From Hypericum androsaemum (taxonomy: Eukaryota; Streptophyta; Magnoliopsida; Malpighiales; Hypericaceae), in contig OZ023192.1 of the NCBI GenBank assembly GCA_963995505.1, forward strand, positions 11,515,001 to 11,579,000: DNA of 64,000 bases. The letters are read 5' to 3'. Shown here piece by piece: positions 12,233 through 23,861 of the stretch. The stretch's first letter is position 1; each line of letters opens with the position of its first letter. The notes beneath the pieces are model-generated. The model saw only the letters and a list, made by a program, of their open reading frames with translations. It made no database searches and had not been told where the DNA came from. Both the position numbers and the translations under genes were made by a program.

Positions 12233-13130
12233 TGTTGGAGAATTGAATTTTTAATCCATCGAGGAGGTTGGCCCAACATATAGGTGTATGTTGTTGGGCT
12301 TTGGCCTAAGAGGATAATTAGAAAGAAAATTTTAATTAAATATAATCTCTTAGAAACTTTGAGCTAATGTAGGTCACGCCAATTGGTTTTGGGTGTCAAT
12401 TTGATCAATAAGAAACGCATTGAGAAAGTTTTGTAACGATGAATGACAATTGCGAAAAAATTAATTCTCGGTGTGAATAAAAATTGGCTTTGAAGTAATG
12501 TAAAATTTACTAGTTGTCATAAATTCAAGATTTATGAATCTGGTAACCGCTCATTTATTGACCGTGGTTAATAGGAAGCATTAATGGTTGTAACCACTCA
12601 TTTATTGATCATGGTTAATAGGAGAGATTTAATGACTGCCATTTGATGGGGTCTCATTTTAAACACACCAAAAAAAAACTAACTTTGAGTTTTATACTCT
12701 CCTCTCTCCCCCTTAGATCAATGTATAGCCTTCTCATCTTGCATAGTGTCAGAATTCTACACCACCAAAGGTTCGAAAGGTGTTCAATAGTGCTTCTTAT
12801 TGTTCACGTGATTGGGCGTTGTACCTTGGGAACTCTCTTACTCTTGGAGGCCTAAAGCTATAAGATGGGAAATAAGAGTTTAAGGGCACACGGCTTGTTG
12901 TGGCGTCGTTCAGGATTAAATTTAAAATTCGTGATATTCAAGGAGGATGACTCAATCCGAAGAACGCGATCTCCAAGAAGGTGGTATATCGACAATTTGC
13001 TCAAATTTTCATTGTGAGTATTATATACTTTTTCAATATCGTTCAATTGCATTTCTTATATGCTATGTGTTAGTCTTGTGTCCAATTAGTGCATAACAAT
13101 AATTATTATTATTATATCTAGTCTCCAACA
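12233..13130 (+). repeat. copia 3' LTR, unit B
   Basis: The LTR runs from TGTTGGAGAATTG to GTCTCCAACA, about 898 bp. It is clearly homologous to 2547-3472 over its whole length, with small indels. The flanking sequence after it (ATTGGAACCAAATCGACC) also matches that after the unit A LTR, so the two LTRs arose by segmental duplication rather than by independent insertion. Confidence 0.85.
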
Positions 13131-13581
13131 AAAATAATATCATTGGAACCAAATCGACCACCACATCATCTAGACAAAATTAAAATAAATAAACATGAAT
13201 CAACAGCAAAACGCAATGAATCCAACAAGCAACAATGACATTAAAATAGAACATATTGAACACTCACACACAATACAATGTAAGACGGAAATCGACTTAC
13301 CTCGTATTCTGAAATATCTTGTGCATGCCTTCCTCAAACACCCTATGACCGATCACCAAGTTAGAACCTATATCTATTAAGAGCTTGATGAACAGAAACG
13401 AATAACTCAATCTGCTAAAAGGAGGAGCAACTTAGTTAGGTTGTATTTCTTAAAAAAACTTACTTAGGTTGTATTCACTTGAGGAATTTCAGTATTTTTT
13501 ATTTAAAAACCCCTCTGCAAACTGCGTGGTCACCATTTGATATGCGTTCATCGTATCCCTCTCCGTTTTATCATTATTATC

Positions 13582-14243
13582 TTTTTATTGGGAAAACGAG
13601 GAATATATTCATTAGGTCGAAAAATCCTGGTAGAGCAAGACATCGAGTTCCATAGGATGGTTTACAACCCAATCGAAAGGAAGAAGTCTAAGGTGATTTT
13701 GGCGACACAGTCAATCCGCGACAGAGTTTTGAGCATGAGAAATATTGAGAATAGAACAATGACGTAAAAGAGCTAGACTACACTTTATCCCTATTATAGC
13801 ATGTTCTACATCCCAATCTATAGTAGCAAAAGGGTCGTTGATAAAAGTAGAGGCAACCCGGCAATCTGTCTCAGTGATGGTGGGGATGCCGCTAAAATCA
13901 AAAGCCACCATGGAAAAAACCCTTGAGATAGCAGCAAGCTCTGCCTCCAGCGGGGAGGAAGCCGTCAAAATATTTGCCTGACCTTTGATAACAAGGCCTT
14001 CACAATCACGTGCAACAATAACAGTACTCGCTTCCAAAAAAGAATCCGTCCACGAGGCGTCGCAACTAATCTTTATGGTGCCCGACACAGGGGCCACCCA
14101 TGAAGGGGTATTCAAAAGCAGTACAGCTTCAGACCTATGGACCTGCAAGAATTCAAAACAATTATTAGAATGCCGTTTCGCTGTAACTCGTAGGTCAATC
14201 GTAATGTCTTCAAACAAAAATGTGTTCCTAGCATTCCAAATAG
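13582..14243 (-). mobile_element. LINE 3' fragment with RNase H domain
   Basis: The insertion is bounded by an exact 10-bp duplication CATTATTATC (13572-13581 and 14244-14253); unit A has the empty site near 3920. On the minus strand a 190-residue frame reads IWNARNTFLFE, then KISCDASW, SPLEAELAAI, ETDCRVAST and NISHAQNSVAD. These are the ordered motifs of the RNase H-like domain that ends plant L1-type LINE ORF2. The element is 5'-truncated, and only a very short T run marks its 3' end at the left border. The reading frame is unusually open for a dead fragment. Confidence 0.85.
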
Positions 14244-14253
14244 CATTATTATC

Positions 14254-15740
14254 GATCATCGGTATCTTTGTTATGTTGTCCAAATAAATAGGAAAGGAAA
14301 AAGTTCTATTAAGTACTCTGTGAGTTTCAGACGTTTAGAATTAAGGTCATGTGGTTTCAAATTGGAAATTTAATACCGTGTAGTTTACACATTTTTTCCC
14401 GGGTAGGTCCATGATAGCTGCCCGACCAACTGGATTTGCCATGTCATATTCACGGTCTACATGGCATGCCATCTCTTTTTTTTATCCATGTAATTGATGA
14501 CGTGGCAAGTCACAAAAACCACTTCCGTTGGTCCTGCACAAGTCAAAGGAGCGCAAGGCCAGTGGAAAGTCTAATCTAACACGTGGGTCGCGTAGCGCGT
14601 TTAGCTTGACACGTACACGTGGGAGGGAACTGCTGTTTCTCAACCATTTTTTCCTTCTCACAGTAAATCGCTAATTAAACCATCGATCACTTGGAACTCA
14701 GATGAATCACCAATGTAAAAAAGATTTGTCTTAGTTAGACAAAGATATCCAAATCAAAATTTATAAATATAATTATCACTCTTGTAATTAATAATATGGT
14801 AATCTCAATATGTTCTTTCGAACGAATCTTGTCGAATTTAAATTTACACGGACTTTAATTTTGCCAACATAGTATGAACGAGAGTAGTGCGTCACATAAT
14901 CAACCCGTTTTCATGTCACGTTAAAATCTTTGTATGCAACTTAAAATCTTAAGATAATAAATATATTTTTTATTTATTATTATTGTTTTAAATTATTCAA
15001 CCTAGTTGAATATGGGGTTGATTCTAATTATAACAAAAACAACTCGGTAGTTGACTCTCCACTCCAAATTGAGGGGATCAAATGCACCATGCAGGGATCA
15101 AAGATTCCGAATATTCGAGAAACCCGTGGAATTTAAAATTGGAAATTAGTATTTCTTATTTGGAATCTGACGTGGCTCTGACTGGTACTCGTACAAGTTA
15201 ATTAATTTCTATAAATTTAATAGATTCGCTGTCTGTGTCAATACACGGTGGAAGATCATATCTTCTATTTTTCTGAAAGGAATATTTCTTCTTTTTTTCA
15301 GGATGGAAGGTTTTTTTTTATAAGTTGGACGAAAGATTAATACAGCTTTTGGAATGACAAAATTTTACCAAATCTTCTTCGCTTGTGTGAAGCTGAAGTA
15401 CTATCTGCTCTATTCCTAGTTCTTTCAATATAAAAGTTATAACTAATGTGAGTTGGTGTAATAAAAAATTTGGATTCAATTGAATAAGGAATAAAAAATA
15501 TTATGAGAAAAATCATTTCTAAAATATTTTAGAGGCCGATAGACTCCCCGTATCAAAGTTTTAAGAAATACCTTTGAAGTTATCAGCCACGTTGATCACA
15601 TGATATTTTTCGATGCATTGGGTCAACAACATTGGTTTTGCCGGATAAACTCAGGGTCTTGTCGTTCACATTTATTGGCCCAATAATTCAGATTAAAAAA
15701 TCCAGCAAGACTTTTAACAATGAAATAGTTTTCTCTCCGG
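14254..15740. other. Non-coding part of unit B
   Basis: This stretch alternates between segments matching unit A (for example 14515-14800 and 15650-15740) and segments absent from it (about 14300-14510 and 14930-15650). No gene is seen. Confidence 0.5.
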
Positions 15741-15749
15741 ATTCTAATC

Positions 15750-16062
15750 GGCGGCAGATTGGGTCCAGAGTGAAAATATCATTTCAGATTATTTGGACCG
15801 AAGGACCGATAATGGCATACCCCAGTTATGATAATGACATGCCTTGGTTACGATACTGGCAAGCCCAGTTATTGATAATGGCCCCACGTGCTACGATAAT
15901 GACATATCCAATTATCGATAATGGCATATCGGTGATCCCCAACCGCGTGGCGGCCTTTTTTCATTTTGTCCTCGTATTTTAACATTTTTGCTAAAAAAAC
16001 TCCTACGTATTCTTCACTCCAAACGGTTCGGAATTGGGCCATTCCGGACCTAATCCAAGCCC
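15750..16062. mobile_element. Non-autonomous MULE (Ulp1-MULE family), 313 bp
   Basis: The left end is GGCGGCAGATTGGGTCC. The right end, read on the other strand, is GGGCTTGGATTAGGTCC followed by GGAATGGCCC. It is flanked by ATTCTAATC (15741-15749) and ATTCTAATG (16063-16071), a 9-bp target duplication with one mismatch. Unit A has the unoccupied site (CCCATTCTAATGCC near 4445). The interior contains several short GATAATGGCAT / GATAATGACAT subterminal repeats. The termini match the 8.68-kb element at 25964-34641. Confidence 0.85.
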
Positions 16063-16071
16063 ATTCTAATG

Positions 16072-17715
16072 CCAGTGCATTCCTAAAATTTGAATTCGAA
16101 AATCTGCTCAAGTGGAACAATTTCTATAAGTTGATTTTCCTTTTAGGAACAAACTATAAGTTGATTTAGTGTTGCGTGTAGTAGAATATTTTTGGCCAGG
16201 GATGAGATATGAGGATCAGATTTAGCGGTATAATGCCAAGGCGGGTCATCCAGACTTTGCCGATGTGTTCTTTCCCTCTTGCTGCAAATTTTTCTACTAG
16301 ATTTTTACCGCTAGAGGGTTTTACTGAGGCCGATGACCGTAACCTCGAAAGAGGCGACCCCACTTGTGAGGCCGATGAGGTGCCTTTGGCCCTCTAGTTT
16401 GGAGGAATCATTATGGATTGCTCATCTTATGTGTTGTATTCAGTTCTATTATTCGTATTTATATAGGAGCGTGACCACATCATTCTCAAAAAAAAAGTAG
16501 ATTGTTTTTGGCTATGAAGTACATTGGGTTTTTCTTTCGTTTGTATTTTTTGTGATACTCTATTAATAATCTATTCATAAAGTCTTAAATAATTTAGTTG
16601 GTAATATTTATATCAACAAGTTACACTTAATTTTCTGACACATCTTAAGTGAGGGTATTTAATACGCAAAAAAGAGTCTTGTCGGTGTGTAGAAACAGTC
16701 AATTGTCCGGAGAATTTGTTAATTCACTAGGGTAGATAGATACTTCTTCAAATCCGGTCACCGAAAGTTGAAAATTGAAGTTCCAATAAAAGAAGGTCAA
16801 CTAGCTCACGAAAAATACAGTGTCCTTCTGTTTTTTGGGCTAATTTAAAAATTCACATACATTGTTGAATTTACATTATCAATTGTCCAACTTGAGAGGG
16901 AATCCGGTACAGCCCAACTACTGATTCAACTTCAACTAATTTTCATATAATCATCAAACCATTTCGACTAGTTTAATCCCCACAATAATCATGGCAAAAA
17001 AAAAGTGTGCAAACGGGTAGCCAATTGGTTTGACCAACAAATAAAAGCTCATAATGCACAACTAATCACATTGTCTATTAATTTCTCATTGTCCCTTTCA
17101 CGCTATCGTCATTTTTTTTATGGTAGATATATTTTTTTGGATGGTAATTAAACAAGTTCACTTGTCCCCGGCGCATCCTAAACTAAACTAAACTAAGCTA
17201 AAAAAATGAGTGTTGAATCCTCCGACACAAAGTGTACCCGGTTACAATCATGGCCTCCCTAAAATCCTATCGAGGTAAAATTCAGTGGAAAAAAATTACA
17301 ATATGAAAAGAGCACTCTGATGGCACTGCAATTACATGATTCACGCTATCATCATGCTTGTTAATTACTTGTACAGAGAGAGTTGCATCAACTAACAAGG
17401 TTATTCACCAATAAGTACTTAGATCTACGCCAAAGGACATATAACCTAACAGCACAACAAGTTGTAAAATTCAAGAAGATCTAGGGTTCAAACCTTGCCA
17501 AATGTAATAGTGTAATATATTTACCTTTAAAAAAAGTACTTTGATAGCCTGGTGAGAAATTTATTCTAACTTAACCAGGTCTCGAGTTCCAGTCATTGAG
17601 AACATCATTGTTAAATACTTGTTGGTAATAAAAGCCATCATTGTATAATGGTTGGAAAAAAACACATTTTATTATGAATTCAAATGTGGTAGATACAGGC
17701 ATATTTCGGCACCCA
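16072..17715. other. Non-coding flank of unit B, no gene seen
   Basis: AT-rich sequence matching 4450-5625 of unit A in order, with small insertions (for example 16200-16480 and 16720-16860). No coding or RNA feature is recognised. Confidence 0.5.
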
Positions 17716-18528
17716 AACCTAGAGTTTGCATCGGATTAACAGGCCGGACAATGCTTGGTAAGGGAGGAGGATGCTGATCTGAGCAATATGGTCACTAATA
17801 GTCGTATGGCGCTGGAGGATTCCACAGTGGCAACTCAAGCCCTTATTGAAGCATGTCAGCCACGTGAATCCAATTTTGGGCAGTACAGGGCATGTGTTGG
17901 TTGAGACTGTAAGCACGGAGGATGTTCGAATTGCACATCTAGGTTTGGGTTTGCGAAACATGAATTTGGGGAAGGATTGTGAACGGCAAGGTTGGAAGTA
18001 CTTTGGGGAATTTGGTGACCATAGAAAGCAATAATCATTTGCCAGTGTTGGACAATGAGGCAGAGGTTGTGGTACAACGACCGGAGGACCAGCCCATTAT
18101 ATGTGTCTATACTGACCCCGCAGCGCCGAGGGTTTGGATAACAGTGAGGCTGACATTATGGACTCAATAGGCCCAAATGCTATGCGAGTTATGTCGTTAG
18201 CTGCGGGACAGAAATGATGCGATCTACCTGAGAAGGACCAGCCCATTATAATGCAAAAGCAGTCGGACAGGAGGACTTCAAAGCGGGTACCTGTGCCTCA
18301 TAAGAAATACTAGTAATTTTTATTCTTACTAGTATCTTTTGAGACCTCCTGTCTACCCACATGGCGCATGTGGAATAGCTAGATGTTGTTTTATGGATTT
18401 CAGGTCTTATGCAACATTTTTCTTTTCTTTTTGTTTTAACAAAATTTGCTTATTAAAAAGTACATGTTGGAAAATTTTTGCCTCCTTTCAAAAGTACACC
18501 CAACTCGAACTTGGATTAGTCATTCCAA
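17716..18528. other. Unidentified block present only in unit B
   Basis: This is somewhat GC-richer than its surroundings, with short frames on both strands (for example VETVSTEDVRIAHLGLGLRN on +). It might be a fragment of a LINE ORF1 or of a gag gene, but no diagnostic motif is present. In unit A the corresponding region and the start of the following LTR are missing, consistent with one deletion in A. Confidence 0.3.
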
Positions 18529-20671
18529 TATTTGGAGTTGGCGAGACAGGCCAAGGCTAGCGGACACCAATTTAGTGGCTGCAACCAATGGGGGCAAACA
18601 GAAGCAAGGACTTGGCGGCAGCCAAAGATCTAGTGCCAGCTAGGTCCCACTTGGCACCAGTTTCCTATTTTGTATCAGACTCGGTTTTGGACTCCTAGAA
18701 TGACCTAGATATATTACTTAGTGTGCAAGGGTTTGTCTATTATATAAAAAGTATGTTACCCTAGTTCTTGTATGGCTTTTTGACTCGGATCTCATAAATA
18801 AAAGTTTTCCTTCTCTCCGTGGACGTAGGCATTAAGCCAAACCACATAATCTCGTGTGTTCCTGTTCTTGTGTGCGTTCTTATTTCCTTGTGGTGATTTT
18901 CTGACAACTGGTATCAGAGCTAAGGGTGAGGATGGCGGATCAAGGAGCGAAGTTTGGCTTGGTGAAGTTCGATGGATCATCAAATTTTGCATTGTGGCAA
19001 ATACGTGTTAAAGATCTGCTTGTGCAACAAGAGATGGTTAACACACTCTCGGGGAAGAAGCTTGAGATGATGGAGGAGTAAGAGTGGGTAGAGTCAGAGG
19101 CCAAGGCCGTGGCGATGATTCGCTTGTACTTGGCAGATGACGTGATGTATCATGTCATGAATGAGGAGCCACCAATCAGTTTGGGAAGAGAGCCATGGGG
19201 ATGAGAGACGCAGCGACGGTGGAGGAGAGGGGAAAGTGGGGACGGAGATGGGGTGCTATTGGAATTTTGTCGGGGGTGATTTGGTCATTTTGTTAAGGGA
19301 TTTATTGAGGTAATAATGATTATTTGGTATTAGTACAAAACCAAATCGTGGTATCAAATGCAGAGAAGGGCACATGAATGGGATTATACAGGACGAACTG
19401 GAAATCAAGATAACGAGGAGGGATTGGCATCCACAAGTATGGTCATATGTTCGGACAAGTCGAATGGTGACTGGCTTTCTGTCTCATCAAGTCCAAAGCA
19501 TCTTGGTAATCTCTTTTTGTTGAAGACCTTGGATTATAATGGGTATAGTTATATAGGTAGGTTAATAAAGTTTGAGAAGGATGTGATGGTAGGGATGAAG
19601 GATGAAAAAGAATACTTACATGTTAGTGGGGCACATGGATGTACGTGGAGTCACATCAATGGGTCTGAAGGAGTTGGCAAAGGCTCAAGTCATATGAGAT
19701 TAGATCATATGAGGGAGCAAGGTCTTAGTAAGTATGGGTTGAGTGAGCCAAGATGGTTCTTGGAATGGGGATTCGCAGCGAGAATGTTAGCAAGAAGCTT
19801 TGGTTGTTTCGTAGAGGCATGGTTAGCACGAAGCTATGGTTGTCTCTGAGAAGCATGGGAAGAAAGAAGCTATAGTTGTCCAAAGGTAGTTGTAATACAA
19901 AGGTGTTAGGAAGGTTTGGCATTGAGAATACAAAATTGTTGGGAATAACACGGACGAGTCAGGTTTTATCTCACTCGAGGGCGAGCGGTAAAATTCGTGA
20001 TATGTCAAGGGTTTTTCTATGTGGAACAAAAGGTTGCCCAATTTATGCTATAGGTTGTAGCATTGGTTCGAGGCAAAATGGTCCAGCGGGGAAGCAGTTT
20101 GAGGTTGCGAAGCATAAGGGTGACCAAAAAAATAGAGGAGTGTCTATTGGTCACAAGATTACTTCAGCAGGTTAACTTGCATGTTGAAGTTCAATGGAGG
20201 TTGGAGGGAATACACCAAGCAAACTCGGGAGATGTTCGAGTTTGGGGGATGTCTCTAAGTGATTGAATAAAGGTAGAGAGAAGTGAAGATGATCTTATTG
20301 ATGACAGTGTACCTATGGTTCAAGGTGGAGTGGGATTGGTTTCGTAAGACTTCGTATTTCTCTAAGAGGTAATTTCTCATCAAGGTGGAGTTTGTTGAAG
20401 TTTGGGTGAAACTTTATGGTTCTTTGCAAGGGATGATTTCTTGCTAAAGGTGGAGATTGTTGAGAGTTGGCGAGACATGCCAAGCTGGCGGACGCCACTT
20501 TAGTGGCTGCATCCAATGGGGGCAAACAAAAGCTGGGACCTGGCAGTAGTCAAGGGTCTGGCGCCAGCCAGGTCCTTCTCTTTGTGGATATAAGCATTAG
20601 GTCGAACTACGTAAATTTTTATGTCCATTATTCTTTGTGCGTTCTTGTTCTCTTGTGATGATTTTTGAACA
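18529..20671 (+). mobile_element. Gag-only copia-like LTR element, unit B
   Basis: The 5-bp target duplication TCCAA flanks it (18524-18528, 20672-20676). The left LTR is 18529-18906, ending CTGACA. A primer-binding-like site ACTGGTATCAGAGC follows. Gag begins at 18932 (MADQGAKFGLVKFDGSSNFA, LWQIRVKDLLVQQEMV) and meets a stop about 50 codons in, at GAG TAA GAG; the frame then continues (AVAMIRLYLADDVMYHVMNE). Pre-integrase motifs follow (LKTLDYNGYSYIG, MRLDHMREQGLSK). A purine tract AAAGGTGGAGAT precedes the right LTR (20458-20671), which has lost about 155 bp internally. No integrase, RT or RNase H is present, so it would depend on another copia element. Confidence 0.8.
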
Positions 20672-21422
20672 TCCAATTGACTCGTCACCAAGTGGTATAA
20701 AGAACTAATAAAAGTATTCTATATTAACAGAAAATCTCGATCAAATTCTGAATGAGTTTTAAAACTTGTTGGAAAGAGTTTTGATAATATTTAAAATCAT
20801 ACATAACTCTGAATGGCAAGTCCTCCAAAATGATTGAGGCACACCATACCCAAGTAATGCATAAGCAATAACAACTATTGACATGTTGATTGACGCAAAT
20901 CATTTTCTTCAACCCAACACCAATTAGATTACGTATCTTAGATGTTACCCGACAATGTTACTTGGATTACCTAGCAAAGATATAATCATTTCTTCGGCCA
21001 TTCAGAGTTTATATTGAAAAGTGCATCCAAAGAATAACCCAATTAGAGTTAATTTAAAAAAAATCAGGCAATTGCAGTATACTAAACCTATAAACAAGTA
21101 AAATAACCCATATCCGTCCAAAATGCTACTGAATCTCACGTACGCCACACACTAATTCAAAATTGATTAATCTGAAAGCCGCGTCATATATTAGCTTCAA
21201 ACAAATCCCAATTACTTTCCGGGAAAAGCAGCTCACTCGGGCAACCAACGAAAAGTATATATTAAAAACAAATTAATGTCACATGACGTATCATTATTTT
21301 AATCTAATAATTCTCCAAGAGGACCAAAATCTAGTTAATGCAAAACGTGCAATCATTCCACATTTGAATCTTTTAGGTAATATTCGGACGGCAACAGGGG
21401 CAGATTAGTAATAAACCAAGGC
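20672..21422. other. Upstream region of the intact DUF1685 gene
   Basis: About 750 bp of AT-rich single-copy-looking sequence with no reading frame of note. It has no counterpart in unit A, where a MULE sits instead, so it is the only surviving copy of this promoter in the window. Confidence 0.5.
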
Positions 21423-21430
21423 TATATATA
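21423..21430 (+). promoter_or_regulatory. TATA box of the DUF1685 gene
   Basis: TATATATA lies 89 bp before the ATG at 21519, a normal spacing for a plant TATA box with a short 5' leader of roughly 60 bases. Confidence 0.6.
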
Positions 21431-21518
21431 GGATTGAAGAGGTTTGAGGTCCAACTCAAAAACCAAATCATACCAAGATTATAATTGACCTTTCTATACA
21501 TTCAAGAGCCAACCTTTA

Positions 21519-22301
21519 ATGGAAGCTCATCAGGTGATGGATCTCTTTGATTCATTTTGGTTTGAGATGGAAATCTTGAAGATGGATCAAACCCAATTGC
21601 AATCATCAATTTCTGGTCACAGCCCAAGTGGCCAATTTCAAGAAGAATCCTCAAAACCTGAGGAGGACGAGGAGATTCTAATCAGGGTTCCAACAATTAT
21701 TACAAGGTCCATGAGTGAGCAATTAAGCTTCAAGTTACTAAGCCCCAACTCCTCCTTCCCCTTCTCTCCTGACTCTGTCCTAAGCACACCAAGGCAGCTC
21801 CAAACAATCCTATCAGGTAAGGAGGTAACAGAAGAAGGAGGTGAAGAAACTTATGTCCAAAGTCATATCCGGGTCGAACGAAGAAACCGAAGTTCAGGCA
21901 AGAGAGGAAAGAAGGGGAACAGGAGCAGGAGCTTGTCAGAGTTGGAAATTGAGGAGCTAAAAGGGTTTATGGATTTGGGGTTTGTTTTCTCCGAAGAGGA
22001 CAGGGACTCGAGCTTGGTGTCCATAATTCCAGGGTTGCAAAGGCTTGGAAGAAACAGCAATAATAATAATGATGATAATATTGGAGATGACGATGATCAG
22101 AAGAAGAAAAACATTGAAGATCCTGTTATTAATGAGCCTGCAATTTCTAGGCCTTATTTATCAGAAGCATGGGAGGATTTGGATAGGAAGAGGAGAGAGA
22201 ATCCATTGGCCAATTGGGGAATTCCTACTTTGAGCAATGAGATTGAAATCAAAGATAGTCTTAGGTGGTGGGCTCACACAGTTGCATCCACTGTTAGATA
22301 A
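21519..22301 (+). CDS. DUF1685 family protein, intact copy B
   Basis: A single-exon frame of 260 residues. The N-terminus MEAHQVMDLFDSFWFEMEIL is followed by a polar low-complexity stretch. A basic serine-rich segment (about 120-140) leads to the hallmark ELEIEELKGFMDLGFVFSE (141-159), then SLVSIIPGLQRLG. An Asn/Asp-rich spacer and YLSEAWEDLDRKRREN precede the C-terminal LRWWAHTVASTVR. The ELKG-x-DLGF-x-F motif and the ending WA-x-x-VA-x-x-VR are features of plant DUF1685 proteins, whose biochemical role I do not know. No signal peptide or membrane segment is seen. The ATG is supported by the TATA box at 21423 and by alignment with both related copies. Confidence 0.85.
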   Translation: MEAHQVMDLFDSFWFEMEILKMDQTQLQSSISGHSPSGQFQEESSKPEEDEEILIRVPTIITRSMSEQLSFKLLSPNSSFPFSPDSVLSTPRQLQTILSGKEVTEEGGEETYVQSHIRVERRNRSSGKRGKKGNRSRSLSELEIEELKGFMDLGFVFSEEDRDSSLVSIIPGLQRLGRNSNNNNDDNIGDDDDQKKKNIEDPVINEPAISRPYLSEAWEDLDRKRRENPLANWGIPTLSNEIEIKDSLRWWAHTVASTVR

Positions 22302-23336
22302 TGTTCAATTCATCAAATTTTCTCTTCTTAGTTAAATTTTTACTTTTTGGTTCGGGTTTTTTTTTTATATTTTTGTTGAATTATTTTCTTTTTTTGGATC
22401 TTGTACTATAAGCTCTATTCGGGTTTCACTCTGTGTAATTTTTTTATCCGAATTCAGTGTTATAATTTGTAAATGATAATGAGAAAGGTAAATGCCAGTT
22501 TCAGAAAAATAAGATATTTTGATGGTCTCAATCTAGCGATTGGGGAAGTTTCGAAATATCTTGGGTTCATAACATTTGACTTTTCTCACGAACCATCAAA
22601 GTTGAACATCGACCATCTTGACTGGTCCCCCTTATAAAAAAATCATATACACGAAGTGGTTGTTAATTTCGACAATCCTTCAACAAAGTACATTACAATT
22701 TAATTCCATGTTTTTGCGTGTATAGAAAGAGGTTGAAGCAAACTCGGGTTTAAAATATTATCGGACTTAAATCTTTGACATGTGCAGCGGCCAGCTATGA
22801 ACTCTTCACCTCCTTGAACATCATGAAGTTCTTTTTTTTTCCTTTGGAACCTACCAGAACAAGGTTAATTTCCAACCAAAAAACAACCTGAACAAGGTTG
22901 AAACTCGTGGTAGGCACAATGCAAGTTCCAGAACTAGAGTTTCTTTTCCTTTTGGACCTTTCTGCAAAAAGCAGAACAATAGTCAATGATAGCTCGAAGA
23001 AATGAACTGTAACCACGTTTTTTTCCGACCGTTGGGTGAAACTCTCTTTCCAACTTTAATGTAATTAATTTCTGTACAGTAAATTCCCATGCGGCCCACT
23101 GATTCCTTGCCATTTCTTTATATACTCGTAATATTATCTGTTTTGAATTTAGATTAGTTAATTCCATTATCCGAATAATTCGTGATATAAATAATAAAAA
23201 ACTAATAACCCAAAGAGCAGCAAGCCACCAACCCTACCAAACATATTCCCTCTGCTTCTTCACTATCCATTGGCCTTTCTCCTCATTAAAGTAATTGCTT
23301 AAAATAATTTTGGCCAGAAGGGTCTCTTTATTTCCC
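22302..23336. other. Intergenic between DUF1685 genes
   Basis: About 22302-22360 and 23010-23240 match sequence downstream of copy A; the intervening 650 bp are absent there. No reading frame of interest. CCCATGCGGCCCACTGATTCC recurs in both units. Confidence 0.5.
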
Positions 23337-23861
23337 ATGGGATTATCTGGTGTAGAGCTCACAGAGAGGTTGGACTCTCTCTGGTTCTTCTCCAACCCAT
23401 TAGTACCCTTCTCCTCAAGAGACCAAACCACACAAATGGAAGAAGACTTGCCTCCAAAAATCAATGCCATGACCCCAATTGTCCAACCAATGGGTGAGCC
23501 ATTGGGGAGAAGCAAGAGGACCAGAAGTAGAAGAGGGATGATGCCGGGCACGCGAGAGGGTTTGTGGCACGAGACAGACTTCAACGGATTCGTCGACACC
23601 TATCCTTGCCCCGTTTTAGGTATTCTCGGCGAATCAACGGATCCGTTCGGCCCCACATCCACGCTGCCACAAGGGAAGAGGAGCATTTTGGGAGAGATCA
23701 AGTTTTTGGATTTGGAAGATTTATATTATTGTGAGGGGAACATAAGTGGGTCCCATGATGATAATCAAGTGAAGTTGCTAACTCTGGATTTGGATGATGC
23801 AGTGGCCATGAAAGAGCAGCTCAAGTCTTGGGCCTATGCTGTTGCCTGTACTGTCAGATAG
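23337..23861 (+). CDS. Divergent DUF1685-like protein
   Basis: A 174-residue frame starting MGLSGVELTERLDSLWFFSN and ending AMKEQLKSWAYAVACTVR. The N-terminus aligns with the QVMDLFDSFWFEMEI segment of the neighbouring gene and the C-terminus with its LRWWAHTVASTVR ending, so it is a paralogue. The central ELKG-x-DLGF motif is not visible; that region reads DFNGFVDTYPCPVLGILGES, so the family core is degenerate or highly derived. I chose the Met at 23337 over the in-frame Met at 23295 because it aligns with the paralogue start. It may be a functional divergent copy or an early pseudogene. Confidence 0.6.
   Translation: MGLSGVELTERLDSLWFFSNPLVPFSSRDQTTQMEEDLPPKINAMTPIVQPMGEPLGRSKRTRSRRGMMPGTREGLWHETDFNGFVDTYPCPVLGILGESTDPFGPTSTLPQGKRSILGEIKFLDLEDLYYCEGNISGSHDDNQVKLLTLDLDDAVAMKEQLKSWAYAVACTVR

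Larger units (their letters stand above)
11714..23240 (+). repeat. Segmental duplication, unit B
   Basis: This is the longer partner of unit A. It contains insertions absent from A: a LINE fragment (13582-14243), about 200 bp of AT-rich unknown sequence near 14300-14510, about 700 bp at 14930-15650, a MULE-derived MITE (15750-16062), and an unidentified block at 17716-18528. It keeps the complete gag-only LTR element and the intact DUF1685 gene with its promoter. The duplication ends just upstream of the divergent DUF1685 gene at 23337. Confidence 0.8.
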
